This document shows, piece after piece, positions 1 to 8,565 of a DNA stretch of 64,000 bases. The translations under genes and the position numbers were made by a program. This DNA comes from Pseudomonas sp. 21 (lineage in GTDB: Bacteria > Pseudomonadota > Gammaproteobacteria > Pseudomonadales > Pseudomonadaceae): NCBI RefSeq assembly GCF_000955805.1, contig NZ_JYOA01000010.1, forward strand, positions 159,005 to 223,004. The letters run 5' to 3'. A model generated the notes under the pieces. That model was given only the letters and a program-made list of their open reading frames with translations, was not told the DNA's origin and did not search any database. Each line of letters starts with the position of its first letter. The first letter of the stretch is position 1.

Positions 1-38
1 GCATGGCGCGCTCCTACAAGGTCAGCGTTAGACCAGTC

Positions 39-112
39 CGTGGGGCGGATAACCTGGAGCAGATTATCCGCCCCACGACATTGCTCCGTTCGAAGCGAGC
101 TTGCTCGCGAAC
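39..112. repeat. Intergenic palindrome plus partial REP element
   Basis: Positions 39-52 and 64-77 form a perfect 14-bp inverted repeat (arm CGTGGGGCGGATAA) around an 11-nt loop. It is followed at 95-112 by GCGAGCTTGCTCGCGAAC, which is identical to part of the REP arms at 8407-8487. Bases 10-19 (GCTCCTACAA) match the outer end of the same REP. The stretch therefore looks like degraded REP/REPIN material downstream of the phosphoesterase gene. It may also act as a bidirectional transcription end. Confidence 0.7.
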
Positions 113-116
113 GCTC

Positions 117-584
117 TCAGACGAGCGAAACCATCTCCACCCTGGGTTGCCCGTCGACGATCTGCAGAATCGCCAGCGCAATCGGCAGCTTGAACCGCCG
201 CGGCCCCGCGCTGCCCGGATTCAGGTACAGCACCCCGTTGCGCATCTCGTTCAGCGGCTTGTGCGAATGCCCCGCCAGCACCACGTCGATGCCTGCGGCC
301 AGCGGATCGATGGCCAGTTGCTTGAGATCGTGGATCAGGTAGAGCCGCAGCCCACCCAACTCCAGCAGCAAGGTCTCGGGCAGTGCGTCAGCCCAGTCAT
401 CGCTGTCGTTGTTGCCGCGCACCACGTCCAGCGGGGCGAGTTCGCGGAGCTGATCCAGCAGCGAGGCGGGGCCGATGTCGCCCAGGTGCAGGATGCGCTC
501 GCAGCCTTGCAGCGCCGCCAGCGCTTCGGGGCGTAACAGGCCATGGGTGTCGGCGATGACGCCGATGCGCAGGGAAGTGGTCAT
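117..584 (-). CDS. YfcE/MJ0936-type metallophosphoesterase
   Basis: A 155-residue calcineurin-like phosphoesterase of the small YfcE class. These enzymes are cytosolic and metal-dependent, and cleave phosphodiesters or phosphomonoesters. Visible metal ligands are D-T-H near the N-terminus (VIADTHG), GDIG, GNND, and the C-terminal pair GHSH and NPGS. The start was set at the internal ATG (MTTSLRIG) because upstream in-frame codons extend the protein without conserved sequence. In PAO1 a similar gene (PA0351) also sits beside an NCS2 permease and ilvD, so this is conserved backbone. The physiological substrate is unknown. Confidence 0.85.
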   Translation of the reverse strand: MTTSLRIGVIADTHGLLRPEALAALQGCERILHLGDIGPASLLDQLRELAPLDVVRGNNDSDDWADALPETLLLELGGLRLYLIHDLKQLAIDPLAAGIDVVLAGHSHKPLNEMRNGVLYLNPGSAGPRRFKLPIALAILQIVDGQPRVEMVSLV

Positions 585-633
585 GCCAGGGAGCATAAAC
601 GACGACGCCACCCGAGGGTGGCGTCGTGGCGGA

Positions 634-2025
634 TCAGCCGTTGTGCGAGGCCTTGGCGGCGTCGGATTCGGGCAGGAACCAGTTCAGCAGCAGCGCGCAG
701 ATGCCGCCGGTGGCGACGCCGGATTCCAGCACGTTGCGGATCGCGTGGGGCATGTGCGCGAGGAACTCCGGCACCTGGGAGATGCCCAGGCCCAGCGCCA
801 GGCTGACGGCGATGATCAGCAGCGCGCGACGGTCCAGGTGGGTGCCGGCGAGGATGTTGATGCCCGAAGCGGCGACCGCACCGAACATCACCATCACCGC
901 GCCGCCGAGTACCGGTTCAGGAACGGCCTGGATCACCCCGGCGACGCTGGGGAACAGGCCCAGCATGATCAGCATCGCGGCGATCCACAGGCCGACGTGG
1001 CGGCTGGCGACGCCGGTCAGCTGGATCACGCCGTTGTTCTGCGCGAACACCGAGCTGGGGAAGGTGTTGAACAGGCCGGCCAGCAGCGAGTTGGCACCGT
1101 TCACCAGCACGCCGCCCTTGATCCGTTGCATCCACAGCGGGCCTTCCACCGGCTGCTTGGAGATCTTGCTGGTGGCGGTGACGTCGCCGATGGCTTCCAG
1201 CGAGGTCACCAGGTAGATCACCAGCATCGGGATGAACAGGCTCCAGGAGAAGCCCAGGCCGAAGTGCAGCGGCACCGGGACCTGGAAGGCCGGCGCCTCG
1301 TGCATGCCGGTGAAGTCCAGGCGCCCCAGGTAGCCGGCCAGCGCGTAGCCCACGGCCAGGGCGATGACGATGGCGCCGCTGCGCATCCACACCACCGGGA
1401 TGCGGTTGAGGATGACGATGATCGCCAGCACCAGGCCCGACAGCATCAGGTTCTCGCCGTTGGCGAAGGTGCCATTGGCCATGGCGGAGAAGCCGCCGCC
1501 CATGCTGATCAGGCCGACCTTGATCAGGGTCAGGCCGATCATCAGCACCACGATGCCGGTGACCAGCGGGGTGATCAGGCGCTTCACGAAGGGCAGGATG
1601 CGCGACACGCCCATCTCGACGAAGGAACCGGCCATGACCACGCCGAAGATTGCAGCCATCACGGCTTCCACCGGGGTGCCGTTCTTCACCATCAGCGCGC
1701 CGCCAGCGATCAGCGGGCCGACGAAGTTGAAGCTGGTGCCCTGGACGATCAAGAGCCCCGCGCCGAACGGACCGAAGCGCTTGCACTGGACGAAGGTGGC
1801 GATGCCGGAGATCACCAGCGACATCGACACGATCAGGTTGGTGTCGCGCGGCGATACGCCCAGCGCCTGGCAGATCAGCAGGCCGGGGGTGACGATCGGC
1901 ACGATGATCGCCAGCAGGTGCTGCAGCGCCGCGAGCAGGGCAATGGGCAGGGCGGGGCGGTCTTCCAGGCCGTAGACCAGGTCGGGCTGATCCTTGGCGG
2001 CGGACGGGTTCTCGAGGGAGCTCAT
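634..2025 (-). CDS. NCS2-family xanthine/uracil-type permease
   Basis: A 463-residue, very hydrophobic inner-membrane nucleobase:cation symporter of the NCS2 (XanQ/UraA/UacT) family. It is predicted to have 14 membrane segments. The family signature around the conserved Glu (EAIGDVTATSK) and the re-entrant segment with QGTSFNF are visible. The length fits the family. Sequence alone does not distinguish xanthine, uric acid and uracil, though the EAIGDVTATS motif resembles the purine (xanthine/urate) branch. It corresponds in position to PAO1 PA0352. The downstream phosphoesterase gene is in the same direction, with about 49 nt between them. Confidence 0.88.
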   Translation of the reverse strand: MSSLENPSAAKDQPDLVYGLEDRPALPIALLAALQHLLAIIVPIVTPGLLICQALGVSPRDTNLIVSMSLVISGIATFVQCKRFGPFGAGLLIVQGTSFNFVGPLIAGGALMVKNGTPVEAVMAAIFGVVMAGSFVEMGVSRILPFVKRLITPLVTGIVVLMIGLTLIKVGLISMGGGFSAMANGTFANGENLMLSGLVLAIIVILNRIPVVWMRSGAIVIALAVGYALAGYLGRLDFTGMHEAPAFQVPVPLHFGLGFSWSLFIPMLVIYLVTSLEAIGDVTATSKISKQPVEGPLWMQRIKGGVLVNGANSLLAGLFNTFPSSVFAQNNGVIQLTGVASRHVGLWIAAMLIMLGLFPSVAGVIQAVPEPVLGGAVMVMFGAVAASGINILAGTHLDRRALLIIAVSLALGLGISQVPEFLAHMPHAIRNVLESGVATGGICALLLNWFLPESDAAKASHNG

Positions 2026-2294
2026 GGGCGGCGGTCCGGGAAAAAAGAGCGCGATTTTACTGGCCCGAGGCGGGATCGCACAGTGCCATGAGGCAAGTCG
2101 GGATGAATGGGGAAGGCCGGGTTCCTACGGCGCCTCCGTGCAACGGCACCCCGGAGGCTTTCGCCCTGGAAAAAAGTGCCGAATTTTCAACAGGCTGCGC
2201 GGACGCATCTGAATGTTCCGGCCTGCCGGCGTGGCTTCACTGGAATGCATCCGGAGCCATCCAGGCTTCCGGCTCAATCCAGAAGGGTACGACG
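2026..2294. other. Intergenic region upstream of the pilin gene
   Basis: A divergent region between the permease start and the pilin start. Pilin genes of this type are often RpoN-dependent. The only GG-N10-GC spacing I found is at 2145-2158, about 135 nt upstream of the ATG, and its -12 half (AGGCT) is poor. It is not a convincing sigma-54 promoter. A Shine-Dalgarno sequence (AGAAGG) lies 9 nt before the pilin ATG. No ORF here looks real. Confidence 0.4.
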
Positions 2295-2738
2295 ATGCGC
2301 AAACAACAGGGCTTTACCCTGATCGAGCTGATGATCGTGGTGGCAATCATCGGGATTCTGGCTTCGGTTTCCCTGCCGCTGTATTCGGATTATTCGTCGC
2401 GCTCAAGGGCGGCGGCAGCCATGACGGAGCTTTCCGGGGCAAAGACATCGGTGGGTGTCTGCATTGCGGAGAGCGGTGGACCGAAGGACTGCAACAGCGG
2501 TGAATTCGGCATCCCGGCAGTCGTAGCGACGGACAACGTCTCCGCTTACAGCGTGAAAGCCGGTGTTATTTCCGTGACAACCAGCGCGACCGCAACGAAT
2601 GGCACCCAACTGGACATGAAAATGACGCCCTCTACCGATAAGGGAAACATCAGCTGGAAGATCGAGGGCACCATCTGCGACGCCGATCGCGGCATCAAGC
2701 CTGGAATGAATGGCTGCGTTGTGGCGCCCAAGTCGTGA
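2295..2738 (+). CDS. Type IVa pilin (PilA-like) prepilin, orphan
   Basis: A 147-residue prepilin. The short basic leader MRKQQG is followed by the prepilin-peptidase site G|FTLIELM, with Glu at mature position 5 and the hydrophobic N-terminal helix used for pilus assembly. The globular part has four cysteines (56, 66, 128, 141). The last two are placed like the C-terminal D-loop disulfide of pseudomonad major pilins. Expected processing is by PilD, with assembly into the periplasm-spanning pilus. No other pilus gene is nearby: pilBCD is absent and the neighbours are a purine permease and ilvD. Base composition is visibly less GC-rich than the flanks, as is common for exchanged pilin genes. 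It could be the major pilin or an accessory one. Confidence 0.9.
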   Translation: MRKQQGFTLIELMIVVAIIGILASVSLPLYSDYSSRSRAAAAMTELSGAKTSVGVCIAESGGPKDCNSGEFGIPAVVATDNVSAYSVKAGVISVTTSATATNGTQLDMKMTPSTDKGNISWKIEGTICDADRGIKPGMNGCVVAPKS

Positions 2739-2753
2739 CGCACTCGGCGGATT

Positions 2754-2782
2754 AAAAAAGCCCGGCATTTGCCGGGCTTTTT
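2754..2782. terminator. Bidirectional rho-independent terminator
   Basis: The stem CCCGGC/GCCGGG is extended by A-tract/T-tract pairing (AAAAAAG...CTTTTTT) around a 4-nt ATTT loop. It serves the convergent pilin (+) and ilvD (-) genes. Confidence 0.92.
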
Positions 2783-2798
2783 CATCTCACCACCAGAC

Positions 2799-4637
2799 TC
2801 AACCGTCCAGCAGTGCCTTGTCGCGTACCGCGCCCTTGTCGGCGCTGGTGGCCAGCAGGGCGTAGGCCTTCAGCGCGGTGCTCACCTTGCGCGCGCGGGG
2901 TTGAGCCGGCTTCCAGCCCTTCTTGTCCTGCTCGGCGCGGCGGGTAGCCAGTTCTTCATCGCTCACCAGCAGGTTGATGCTGCGGTTGGGGATGTCGATC
3001 AGCACCTTGTCGCCGTCCTGCACCAGGCCGATGGCGCCGCCCGCGGCGGCTTCCGGCGAGGCGTGGCCGATGGACAGGCCCGAGGTGCCGCCGGAGAAGC
3101 GACCGTCGGTGAGCAGGGCGCAATCCTTGCCCAGGCCCTTGGACTTCAGGTAGCTGGTCGGGTACAGCATTTCCTGCATGCCCGGGCCGCCTTTCGGGCC
3201 TTCGTAGCGGATGATCACGATGTCGCCGGGCTTCACTTCGTCGGCGAGGATGCCCTTCACGGCGCCGTCCTGGCTTTCGAAGATCTTCGCGCGGCCTTCG
3301 AACACGTGGATGGATTCGTCCACGCCGGCGGTCTTCACCACGCAGCCATCGAGGGCGATGTTGCCGTACAGCACGGCCAGGCCGCCTTCCTGGGAATAGG
3401 CGTGCTGGACGCTGCGGATGCAGCCTTCGGCGCGATCATCGTCCAGGGTGTCCCAGCGCGTGCTCTGGCTGAAGGCGACCTGGGTCGGGATGCCGGCGGG
3501 GCCGGCCTTGAAGAAGGTGTGGACCTTCTCGTCCTGGGTCTGGGTGATGTCCCACTCGGCGATGGCGTCGGCCATGCTCGGGCTGTGCACGGTCGGCACG
3601 TCGGTGTGCAGCAGGCCGCCACGGGCCAGTTCACCGAGGATGGAGAAGATGCCGCCAGCGCGGTGCACGTCTTCCATGTGGTACTTCTGGATGTTCGGCG
3701 CGACCTTGCACAGCTGCGGCACCTTGCGCGACAGGCGATCGATGTCGCGCAGGTCGAAGGCGATCTCGGCCTCCTGGGCGGCGGCCAGCAGGTGCAGGAT
3801 GGTGTTGGTCGAACCGCCCATGGCGATGTCCAGGGTCATGGCGTTCTCGAACGCCTTGAAGCTGGCAACATTGCGCGGCAGCACGGACTCGTCGCCTTCG
3901 CCGTAGTAGCGCTGGCACAGCTCGACGGCCAGGCGGCCGGCGCGCAGGAACAGCTGCTCGCGATCGGCGTGGGTGGCCAGGGTCGAACCGTTGCCCGGCA
4001 GGGACAGGCCCAGAGCTTCGGTCAGGCAGTTCATCGAGTTGGCGGTGAACATGCCGGAGCAGGAGCCGCAGGTCGGGCAGGCGCTGCGCTCGTACTCGGC
4101 GACTTTTTCGTCGGAGCAGGAGTCGTCGGCGGCGACCACCATGGCGTCCACCAGGTCCAGGCCGTGGCTGGCCAGCTTGGTCTTGCCGGCTTCCATCGGG
4201 CCGCCGGAGACGAACACCACCGGGATGTTCAGGCGCAGGGCGGCCATCAGCATGCCGGGGGTGATCTTGTCGCAGTTGGAGATGCAGACGATGGCGTCGG
4301 CGCAGTGGGCGTTGACCATGTATTCCACGGAGTCGGCGATGATCTCGCGCGACGGCAGGGAATAGAGCATGCCGTCATGGCCCATGGCGATGCCGTCGTC
4401 CACGGCGATGGTGTTGAATTCCTTGGCCACGCCGCCGTGTTTTTCGATCTCGCGGGCGACCAACTGGCCCAGGTCCTTCAGGTGCACGTGGCCGGGCACG
4501 AACTGGGTGAAGGAGTTGGCGATGGCGATGATCGGCTTCTTGAAGTCTTCGTCCTTCATCCCGGTGGCGCGCCAGAGGGCGCGAGCGCCGGCCATGTTGC
4601 GGCCGTGGGTGGAGGTTTTCGAGCGGTAATCGGGCAT
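2799..4637 (-). CDS. ilvD: Dihydroxy-acid dehydratase
   Basis: A 612-residue IlvD. It dehydrates 2,3-dihydroxyisovalerate and 2,3-dihydroxy-3-methylvalerate to the 2-keto acids in valine, isoleucine and pantothenate synthesis. Fe-S and Mg ligand motifs are intact: [29 protein letters not shown] and the C-terminal DGRFSGG. Length is typical of the proteobacterial [4Fe-4S] form. An AGGA ribosome site lies 7 nt before the ATG. The gene stands alone on the minus strand and ends in the shared terminator with the pilin gene. Its placement beside the permease/phosphoesterase pair matches PAO1 PA0353. Confidence 0.98.
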   Translation of the reverse strand: MPDYRSKTSTHGRNMAGARALWRATGMKDEDFKKPIIAIANSFTQFVPGHVHLKDLGQLVAREIEKHGGVAKEFNTIAVDDGIAMGHDGMLYSLPSREIIADSVEYMVNAHCADAIVCISNCDKITPGMLMAALRLNIPVVFVSGGPMEAGKTKLASHGLDLVDAMVVAADDSCSDEKVAEYERSACPTCGSCSGMFTANSMNCLTEALGLSLPGNGSTLATHADREQLFLRAGRLAVELCQRYYGEGDESVLPRNVASFKAFENAMTLDIAMGGSTNTILHLLAAAQEAEIAFDLRDIDRLSRKVPQLCKVAPNIQKYHMEDVHRAGGIFSILGELARGGLLHTDVPTVHSPSMADAIAEWDITQTQDEKVHTFFKAGPAGIPTQVAFSQSTRWDTLDDDRAEGCIRSVQHAYSQEGGLAVLYGNIALDGCVVKTAGVDESIHVFEGRAKIFESQDGAVKGILADEVKPGDIVIIRYEGPKGGPGMQEMLYPTSYLKSKGLGKDCALLTDGRFSGGTSGLSIGHASPEAAAGGAIGLVQDGDKVLIDIPNRSINLLVSDEELATRRAEQDKKGWKPAQPRARKVSTALKAYALLATSADKGAVRDKALLDG

Positions 4638-5012
4638 GACAGGTTCCTGCGCATCAGGTCACGGTGGGAGTCGATCCGGGTCTTCTGTGCGGCGGCGTAC
4701 AGCGGGTAGGGCTGGCCGGCGAGACCTTGAGCAGACTCTAAGTCGTATCGTGAGCGCGGTACGCACCGGATGCAAACAGCAGATGGCCTTGCATGGGCGA
4801 GGTCGGCGCGGGGCTTGGCGGGGTCACCGCCTGCTCGGCCGGGGCTCACAGGCCCGCCGGGGGATAAATGGCAGGAATGAGCCGGATTCTACGCCGGCCC
4901 TTGCCGCCAGGGAAAGGCTGGCGGTCGGCACAAGGCATAGACTTTCGCCGTCCCGGCGTGGTCTGAATGGCCATTGGCGCTTTTCGATCCCGTTCGTTGA
5001 AGGAGCAACCCC
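4638..5012. other. 375-bp divergent intergenic region, no gene
   Basis: This lies between the divergent ilvD and the small exported-protein gene, so it should hold both promoters. I see no convincing -35/-10 pair on either strand and no riboswitch-like structure. A strong AAGGAG ribosome site sits at about 4999-5004 for the rightward gene. No ORF here has plausible coding character. Confidence 0.5.
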
Positions 5013-5327
5013 ATGAAAGTCATTCCTATCGCCGTGCTGGCCGCCGTCTTCGCCGGCAGTGTGCAGGCCTCGTCCGACGCGGCCTGGCAGGCGCAGGACA
5101 AGCAGCAGCGCGAAGCCTGCCTGGCGCTCAGTCATCTGCAGAACAAGAAGGTGCTGGGTGCGCCCGTGCTGTTCGACGACAGCGTGGGCTACACGGCGCT
5201 GATGATCGGCGGGACCTCTGTGCAGAAGCACATGAAAGGCAAGCCGGGCCGCGAGCTGTGCCTGTTCGAGCGCAAGACCGGCAAGGCGGTGCTCAGCGAA
5301 GCGGATTCGCTGATGCCGATGAAATGA
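5013..5327 (+). CDS. Small exported protein of unknown function
   Basis: A 104-residue protein that I do not recognise as a named family. It begins with a clear Sec signal peptide (hydrophobic residues 4-16, predicted cleavage after SVQA at about 19), so the mature protein is about 85 residues and probably periplasmic. The mature part has two cysteines (in EACLAL and ELCLFE), which could form one disulfide, and is mildly basic. It is preceded by a good AAGGAG site and followed directly by a GGCGGATAA palindrome. Codon use looks native. The ORF is real by its signal peptide and ribosome site; its function is unknown. Confidence 0.75.
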   Translation: MKVIPIAVLAAVFAGSVQASSDAAWQAQDKQQREACLALSHLQNKKVLGAPVLFDDSVGYTALMIGGTSVQKHMKGKPGRELCLFERKTGKAVLSEADSLMPMK

Positions 5328-5347
5328 TTGGCCCCCGTCGAGCGTAG

Positions 5348-5376
5348 GGCGGATAACGCCCCAGGCGTTATCCGCC
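5348..5376. repeat. REP-like palindrome with GGCGGATAACGCC arms
   Basis: A perfect 13-bp inverted repeat at 5348-5360 and 5364-5376 with a CCA loop. It shares the GGCGGATAA core with the palindrome at 39-77. A related imperfect copy (GGCGGATAAAGCG) follows at 5401. It lies between convergent genes, the usual setting for pseudomonad REP sequences. Confidence 0.75.
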
Positions 5377-5446
5377 ATCCGCGGAATCAGCTGCAGAGAC
5401 GGCGGATAAAGCGTTCCGCCTGATTCGCCCTGCGCCGATGAAATGA

Positions 5447-5483
5447 AAAACGGGGCGCTCCCTGTCAGGGGGCGCCCCGTTTT
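5447..5483 (-). terminator. Rho-independent terminator after rlmI
   Basis: A long hairpin: arms AAAACGGGGCGC and GCGCCCCGTTTT enclose an inner CCCTG/CAGGG stem. In the leftward direction it ends in a T-run. It lies 15 nt beyond the rlmI stop and, being nearly symmetrical, could also stop rightward transcription. Confidence 0.9.
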
Positions 5484-5498
5484 CCGTGCCGCTCAGCC

Positions 5499-6695
5499 TC
5501 AGCCGTTGGGCAGCAGGCGGACGGTCAGGCTCTTGATGTAGCGGGTTTCCGGGATCGCCAGGTGCACCGGGTGGTCCGGGCCCTGGCCGCCGCGCTCGAG
5601 CAGCTGGATGTTGCGGTCCAGGTGGCGGGCGCTGCCCAGCAGGATGTTCTGCAGGTCGTCCTCGGGCAGGTGCATGGAGCAGGAAGCGCTGACCAGCACG
5701 CCGTCCTTGGACAGCAGGCGCATCGCCTGTTCGTTGAGGCGGCGGTAGGCGGCCCCGCCGTTCTTCAGGTCCTTCTTGCGCTTGATGAAGGCGGGCGGGT
5801 CGGCAACGATCACGTCGAAGCGCTCGTCGGCGGCCTTCAGCTCGCGCAGGGCATCGAACACGTCGCCTTCCACGCAGGCCACTTTCTCGGCCAGGCCGTT
5901 CAGCGTGGCGTTGCGCTCCACGCCGTCGAGGGCGAAGCCGGAGGCATCGACGCACATCACTTCGCTGGCGCCGAAGGCCGCGGCCTGGATGCCCCAGCCG
6001 CCGATGTAGCTGAACAGGTCCAGTACGCGCTTGCCCTGTACGTAGGGCTGCAGGCGGGCGCGGTTCATGCGGTGGTCGTAGAACCAGCCGGTCTTCTGGC
6101 CGGCCAGCACCGGGGCTTCGAACTTCACGCCGTTCTCTTCCAGGCCGACCCATTCCGGGACTTCGCCGTAGGCGTTCTCGACGTAGCGCTCCAGACCTTC
6201 GGCGTCACGGGCGCTGGAGTCGTTCTTCCACAGCACGGCGCTGGGCTTGAGCACCTGCAGCAGGGCGGCAAGCACGTCGTCGCGGTGCTTCTCCATGGTC
6301 GCCGAGGCGAGCTGGACCACCAGTACGTCGCCAAAACGGTCAACGACCAGGCCTGGCAGCAGGTCGGAGTCGCCGTAGACCAGGCGGTAGAAGGGCTTGT
6401 CGAACAGGCGGTCGCGCAGGCTCAGTGCGACGTTCAGGCGGTGAACCAGCAGCGATTTGTCGAGAACGTGCTTGGTATCGCGGGAGATCAGGCGGGCGCA
6501 GATGAGGTTGTTCGGGCTCATCGCGACAATGCCCAGCGGCTTGCCGTTGGCCATTTCGAGGATGGCCTGTTCGCCGGCGCCGAATCCGTTCAGCGGGGTG
6601 GCGGCGACGTCCACCTCGTTGCTGTAGACCCACAGGTGGCCGGCGCGCAGGCGGCGCTCGGCGTTGGCTTTCAGACGCAGGCTGGGCAGGGTCAT
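5499..6695 (-). CDS. rlmI: 23S rRNA (cytosine1962-C5)-methyltransferase RlmI-like
   Basis: A 398-residue class I SAM methyltransferase of the RlmI/YccW family. An N-terminal PUA RNA-binding domain (residues about 1-75, LRLKANAERRLRAGHLWVYS) is followed by a central EEHEE-like region and a Rossmann domain with motif I VLDLFSYIGGWG. Motif IV is DPPAFIKRKKD, and the catalytic Cys lies in SASCSMHL. Such enzymes form m5C1962 in 23S rRNA. A TATAAT-like -10 at 6722-6727 is about 27 nt upstream of the start. It corresponds in place to PAO1 PA0354. Some relatives are annotated only as class I rRNA methyltransferases, so site specificity is inferred from the family. Confidence 0.88.
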   Translation of the reverse strand: MTLPSLRLKANAERRLRAGHLWVYSNEVDVAATPLNGFGAGEQAILEMANGKPLGIVAMSPNNLICARLISRDTKHVLDKSLLVHRLNVALSLRDRLFDKPFYRLVYGDSDLLPGLVVDRFGDVLVVQLASATMEKHRDDVLAALLQVLKPSAVLWKNDSSARDAEGLERYVENAYGEVPEWVGLEENGVKFEAPVLAGQKTGWFYDHRMNRARLQPYVQGKRVLDLFSYIGGWGIQAAAFGASEVMCVDASGFALDGVERNATLNGLAEKVACVEGDVFDALRELKAADERFDVIVADPPAFIKRKKDLKNGGAAYRRLNEQAMRLLSKDGVLVSASCSMHLPEDDLQNILLGSARHLDRNIQLLERGGQGPDHPVHLAIPETRYIKSLTVRLLPNG

Positions 6696-6776
6696 GGGGA
6701 AGGCTCCGGCAAAAGAGCGGGATTATAGCGCAGCGGCGTGCGCCGCCGGAGCGCGGCGCACGGGCTTTTGATCGGA

Positions 6777-7316
6777 TCAGGCGGCGAGCGTTTCGATCAG
6801 CTGCTTGTTGAAGGCGGGAATGTCGTCGGGCTTGCGGCTGCTGATGAGCAGGCCGTCCTTGACCACCTGGCGGTCGACCCAGTGGCCGCCGGCATTGTTG
6901 ATGTCGTCCTTGAGCGAGTTCCAGCTGGTCAGGGTCTTGCCCTTGACCAATCCGGCGGAGACCAGCAGCCAGGCGCCATGGCAGATCACCGCGATGGGTT
7001 TGTCGGCCTGGGCGGCTTTTTGCACGATTTCCTGGGCCTTGGGGAGGTTGCGGATCTGGTCGGCATTGATCACTCCGCCTGGCAGCAACACGGCGTCGTA
7101 CTCGTCGATGCGCGCCGTTTCGAAGGTGCCGTCGACCTTGAAGTTGTCCGCCGGCTGGTCGTGGTTCCAGCCGCGGACCTTGTCCTTGCTGTCGGAAAGG
7201 ATCTTCACCTTGGCGCCGGCTTCCTCCAGGGCGTCGCGGGGGCCGGTCAGCTCCACCTGCTCGAAACCGTCGGTGACCAGGATGGCGATGGTCTTGCCTT
7301 TGAGTGTCTGGCTCAT
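6777..7316 (-). CDS. pfpI: PfpI/DJ-1 family intracellular protease-like protein
   Basis: A 179-residue member of the DJ-1/ThiJ/PfpI superfamily. The nucleophile elbow AVICHGAWLL places the conserved Cys before His-Gly. The upstream acidic residue (FEQVEL) and the LLPGGVINAD segment fit the type 1 glutamine amidotransferase-like fold. Members act as stress-related proteases, chaperones or glyoxalase/deglycase-type enzymes; the exact activity cannot be read from sequence. In P. aeruginosa the pfpI gene (PA0355) lies in the same relation to ilvD and affects stress tolerance and antibiotic susceptibility. Confidence 0.9.
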   Translation of the reverse strand: MSQTLKGKTIAILVTDGFEQVELTGPRDALEEAGAKVKILSDSKDKVRGWNHDQPADNFKVDGTFETARIDEYDAVLLPGGVINADQIRNLPKAQEIVQKAAQADKPIAVICHGAWLLVSAGLVKGKTLTSWNSLKDDINNAGGHWVDRQVVKDGLLISSRKPDDIPAFNKQLIETLAA

Positions 7317-7455
7317 GTGGCTTGTCTCCCATTTCGTCCGCTTGGGTGTAAAGGTTCCGACACAGCCGCCGATGAAAGTTCAATCAAAAGCAGCACTTCC
7401 AGAAGCCTTGGCTCTGGGTAAACTGTGCGCCCCGTCAACTTTCCCAGCGCGCCCC

Positions 7456-8334
7456 ATGTCTCAAGAACTCTCCGCCGAACAGATACGTCAGGCCCTGCAG
7501 GGCATCAGCGTGCCGCCGCAGCCGCAGATCATGGTTGACCTGCAGATGGAGCAGTTCATGCCCAATCCGGACCTGAAGGCGATCGCCAAGCTGATCAGCC
7601 AGGACCCGGGGCTGTCGGGCGCGCTGCTGAAGCTCGTGAACTCGCCGTTCTTCGGCCTGGCCAACCGCATCACCTCGATCCAGCGCGCGGTGAACCTGTT
7701 GGGCAGCCGCTCGGTGATCAACCTGATCAACGCCCAGTCGATCAAGGGCGAGATGACCGACGCCACCATCGTTACCCTCAACCGCTTCTGGGACACCGCG
7801 CAGGACGTGGCCATGAGCTGCCTGACCCTGGCCAAGCGCATCGGCTACGAGTCGGTGGACGAGGCGTACGCGCTGGGGCTGTTCCACAACTGCGGCATCC
7901 CGCTGATGCTCAAGCGCTTCCCGCACTACATGGCGGTGCTGGAGGAGGCTTACGCCAGCGCGAGCGACGAGCGCCGCGTGGTGGACACCGAGAACCGTGT
8001 GCTGAACACCAACCATGCGGTGGTCGGCTATTTCACCGCGCGTTCCTGGCGCCTGCCGGAGCACGTCTGCGAGGCCATCGCCAACCACCACAATGCGCTG
8101 TCGATCTTCAGCGAGGACAACTGCCGCGATACCCAGTTGAAGAACCTGCTGGCGATCCTCAAGATGGCCGAGCACATCTGTGGCTCTTACCGCGTGCTGG
8201 GCAACCAGGACGAGGACCACGAGTGGGAAAGCGTGCGCGCGCTGGTGCTGGATTACGTCGGGCTCAGCGAATACGACTTCGAGAACCTCAAGGCGAGCAT
8301 TCTCGAGTTGGGTGTGGGGCAGGGGACGTACTGA
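7456..8334 (+). CDS. HDOD-domain signalling protein
   Basis: A 292-residue cytosolic protein made almost entirely of one HDOD domain (residues about 18-215: PPQPQIMVDLQ..., ISQDPGLSGALLKLVNSPFF, SIQRAVNLLG, FHNCGIPL). HDOD proteins are HD-like domains that usually lack full metal-dependent phosphodiesterase ligands. They act as signalling or regulatory adaptors in motility, chemotaxis and stress networks. No additional GGDEF, EAL or receiver domain is present. The start is ATG at 7456; an upstream in-frame extension has no domain character. The gene is monocistronic and convergent with fabY. Confidence 0.88.
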   Translation: MSQELSAEQIRQALQGISVPPQPQIMVDLQMEQFMPNPDLKAIAKLISQDPGLSGALLKLVNSPFFGLANRITSIQRAVNLLGSRSVINLINAQSIKGEMTDATIVTLNRFWDTAQDVAMSCLTLAKRIGYESVDEAYALGLFHNCGIPLMLKRFPHYMAVLEEAYASASDERRVVDTENRVLNTNHAVVGYFTARSWRLPEHVCEAIANHHNALSIFSEDNCRDTQLKNLLAILKMAEHICGSYRVLGNQDEDHEWESVRALVLDYVGLSEYDFENLKASILELGVGQGTY

Positions 8335-8406
8335 CTGTGACCCCGGGCCGGTGGGCTGGCCATCGCGGATAAATCCGCTCCTGCGCGGCCGGAGGCTCTT
8401 TCTCCC

Positions 8407-8487
8407 TTGTAGGAGCGAGCTTGCTCGCGAACCGCTCAGCGCCGAAACCACCGGGAAATATGTTCGCGAGCAAGCTCGCTCCTACAA
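8407..8487. repeat. REPIN (two inverted REP sequences)
   Basis: Two 26-bp arms (8407-8432 and 8462-8487) are perfect reverse complements, separated by 29 nt. Each contains the typical pseudomonad REP core GAGCTTGCTCGCGAAC, beginning TTGTAGGAGC. This doublet arrangement is the REPIN form mobilised in trans by RAYT (REP-associated tyrosine) transposases. No RAYT gene is in the window. A degenerate GCGGATAAATCCGC motif precedes it at about 8366. Confidence 0.93.
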
Positions 8488-8521
8488 ATGGCGTGAAGCA
8501 CCGCGTGAATCGAAATGCACA

Positions 8522-8549
8522 AAAAAGCCGGGCATCTGCCCGGCTTTTT
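8522..8549. terminator. Bidirectional terminator between HDOD gene and fabY
   Basis: A perfect 12-bp stem AAAAAGCCGGGC/GCCCGGCTTTTT with a 4-nt ATCT loop, flanked by A and T runs. It ends leftward fabY transcription and rightward HDOD transcription. Confidence 0.95.
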
Positions 8550-8565
8550 CGTTCATCGTCGGCGA

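Noticed and set aside
475..2091. Long rightward ORF of 538 codons opposite the permease
   Set aside because: A shadow frame rich in His, Gln, Arg and Asp, antisense to a clear NCS2 gene; no homology-like motifs. Many similar antisense ORFs in this GC-rich window were dropped for the same reason.
2145..2158. GG-N10-GC spacing upstream of the pilin gene, as a sigma-54 promoter
   Set aside because: The -24 half (CGGCAC) is fair, but the -12 half (AGGCT) deviates from TTGCA and the position is about 135 nt from the ATG; chance is likely in GC-rich DNA.
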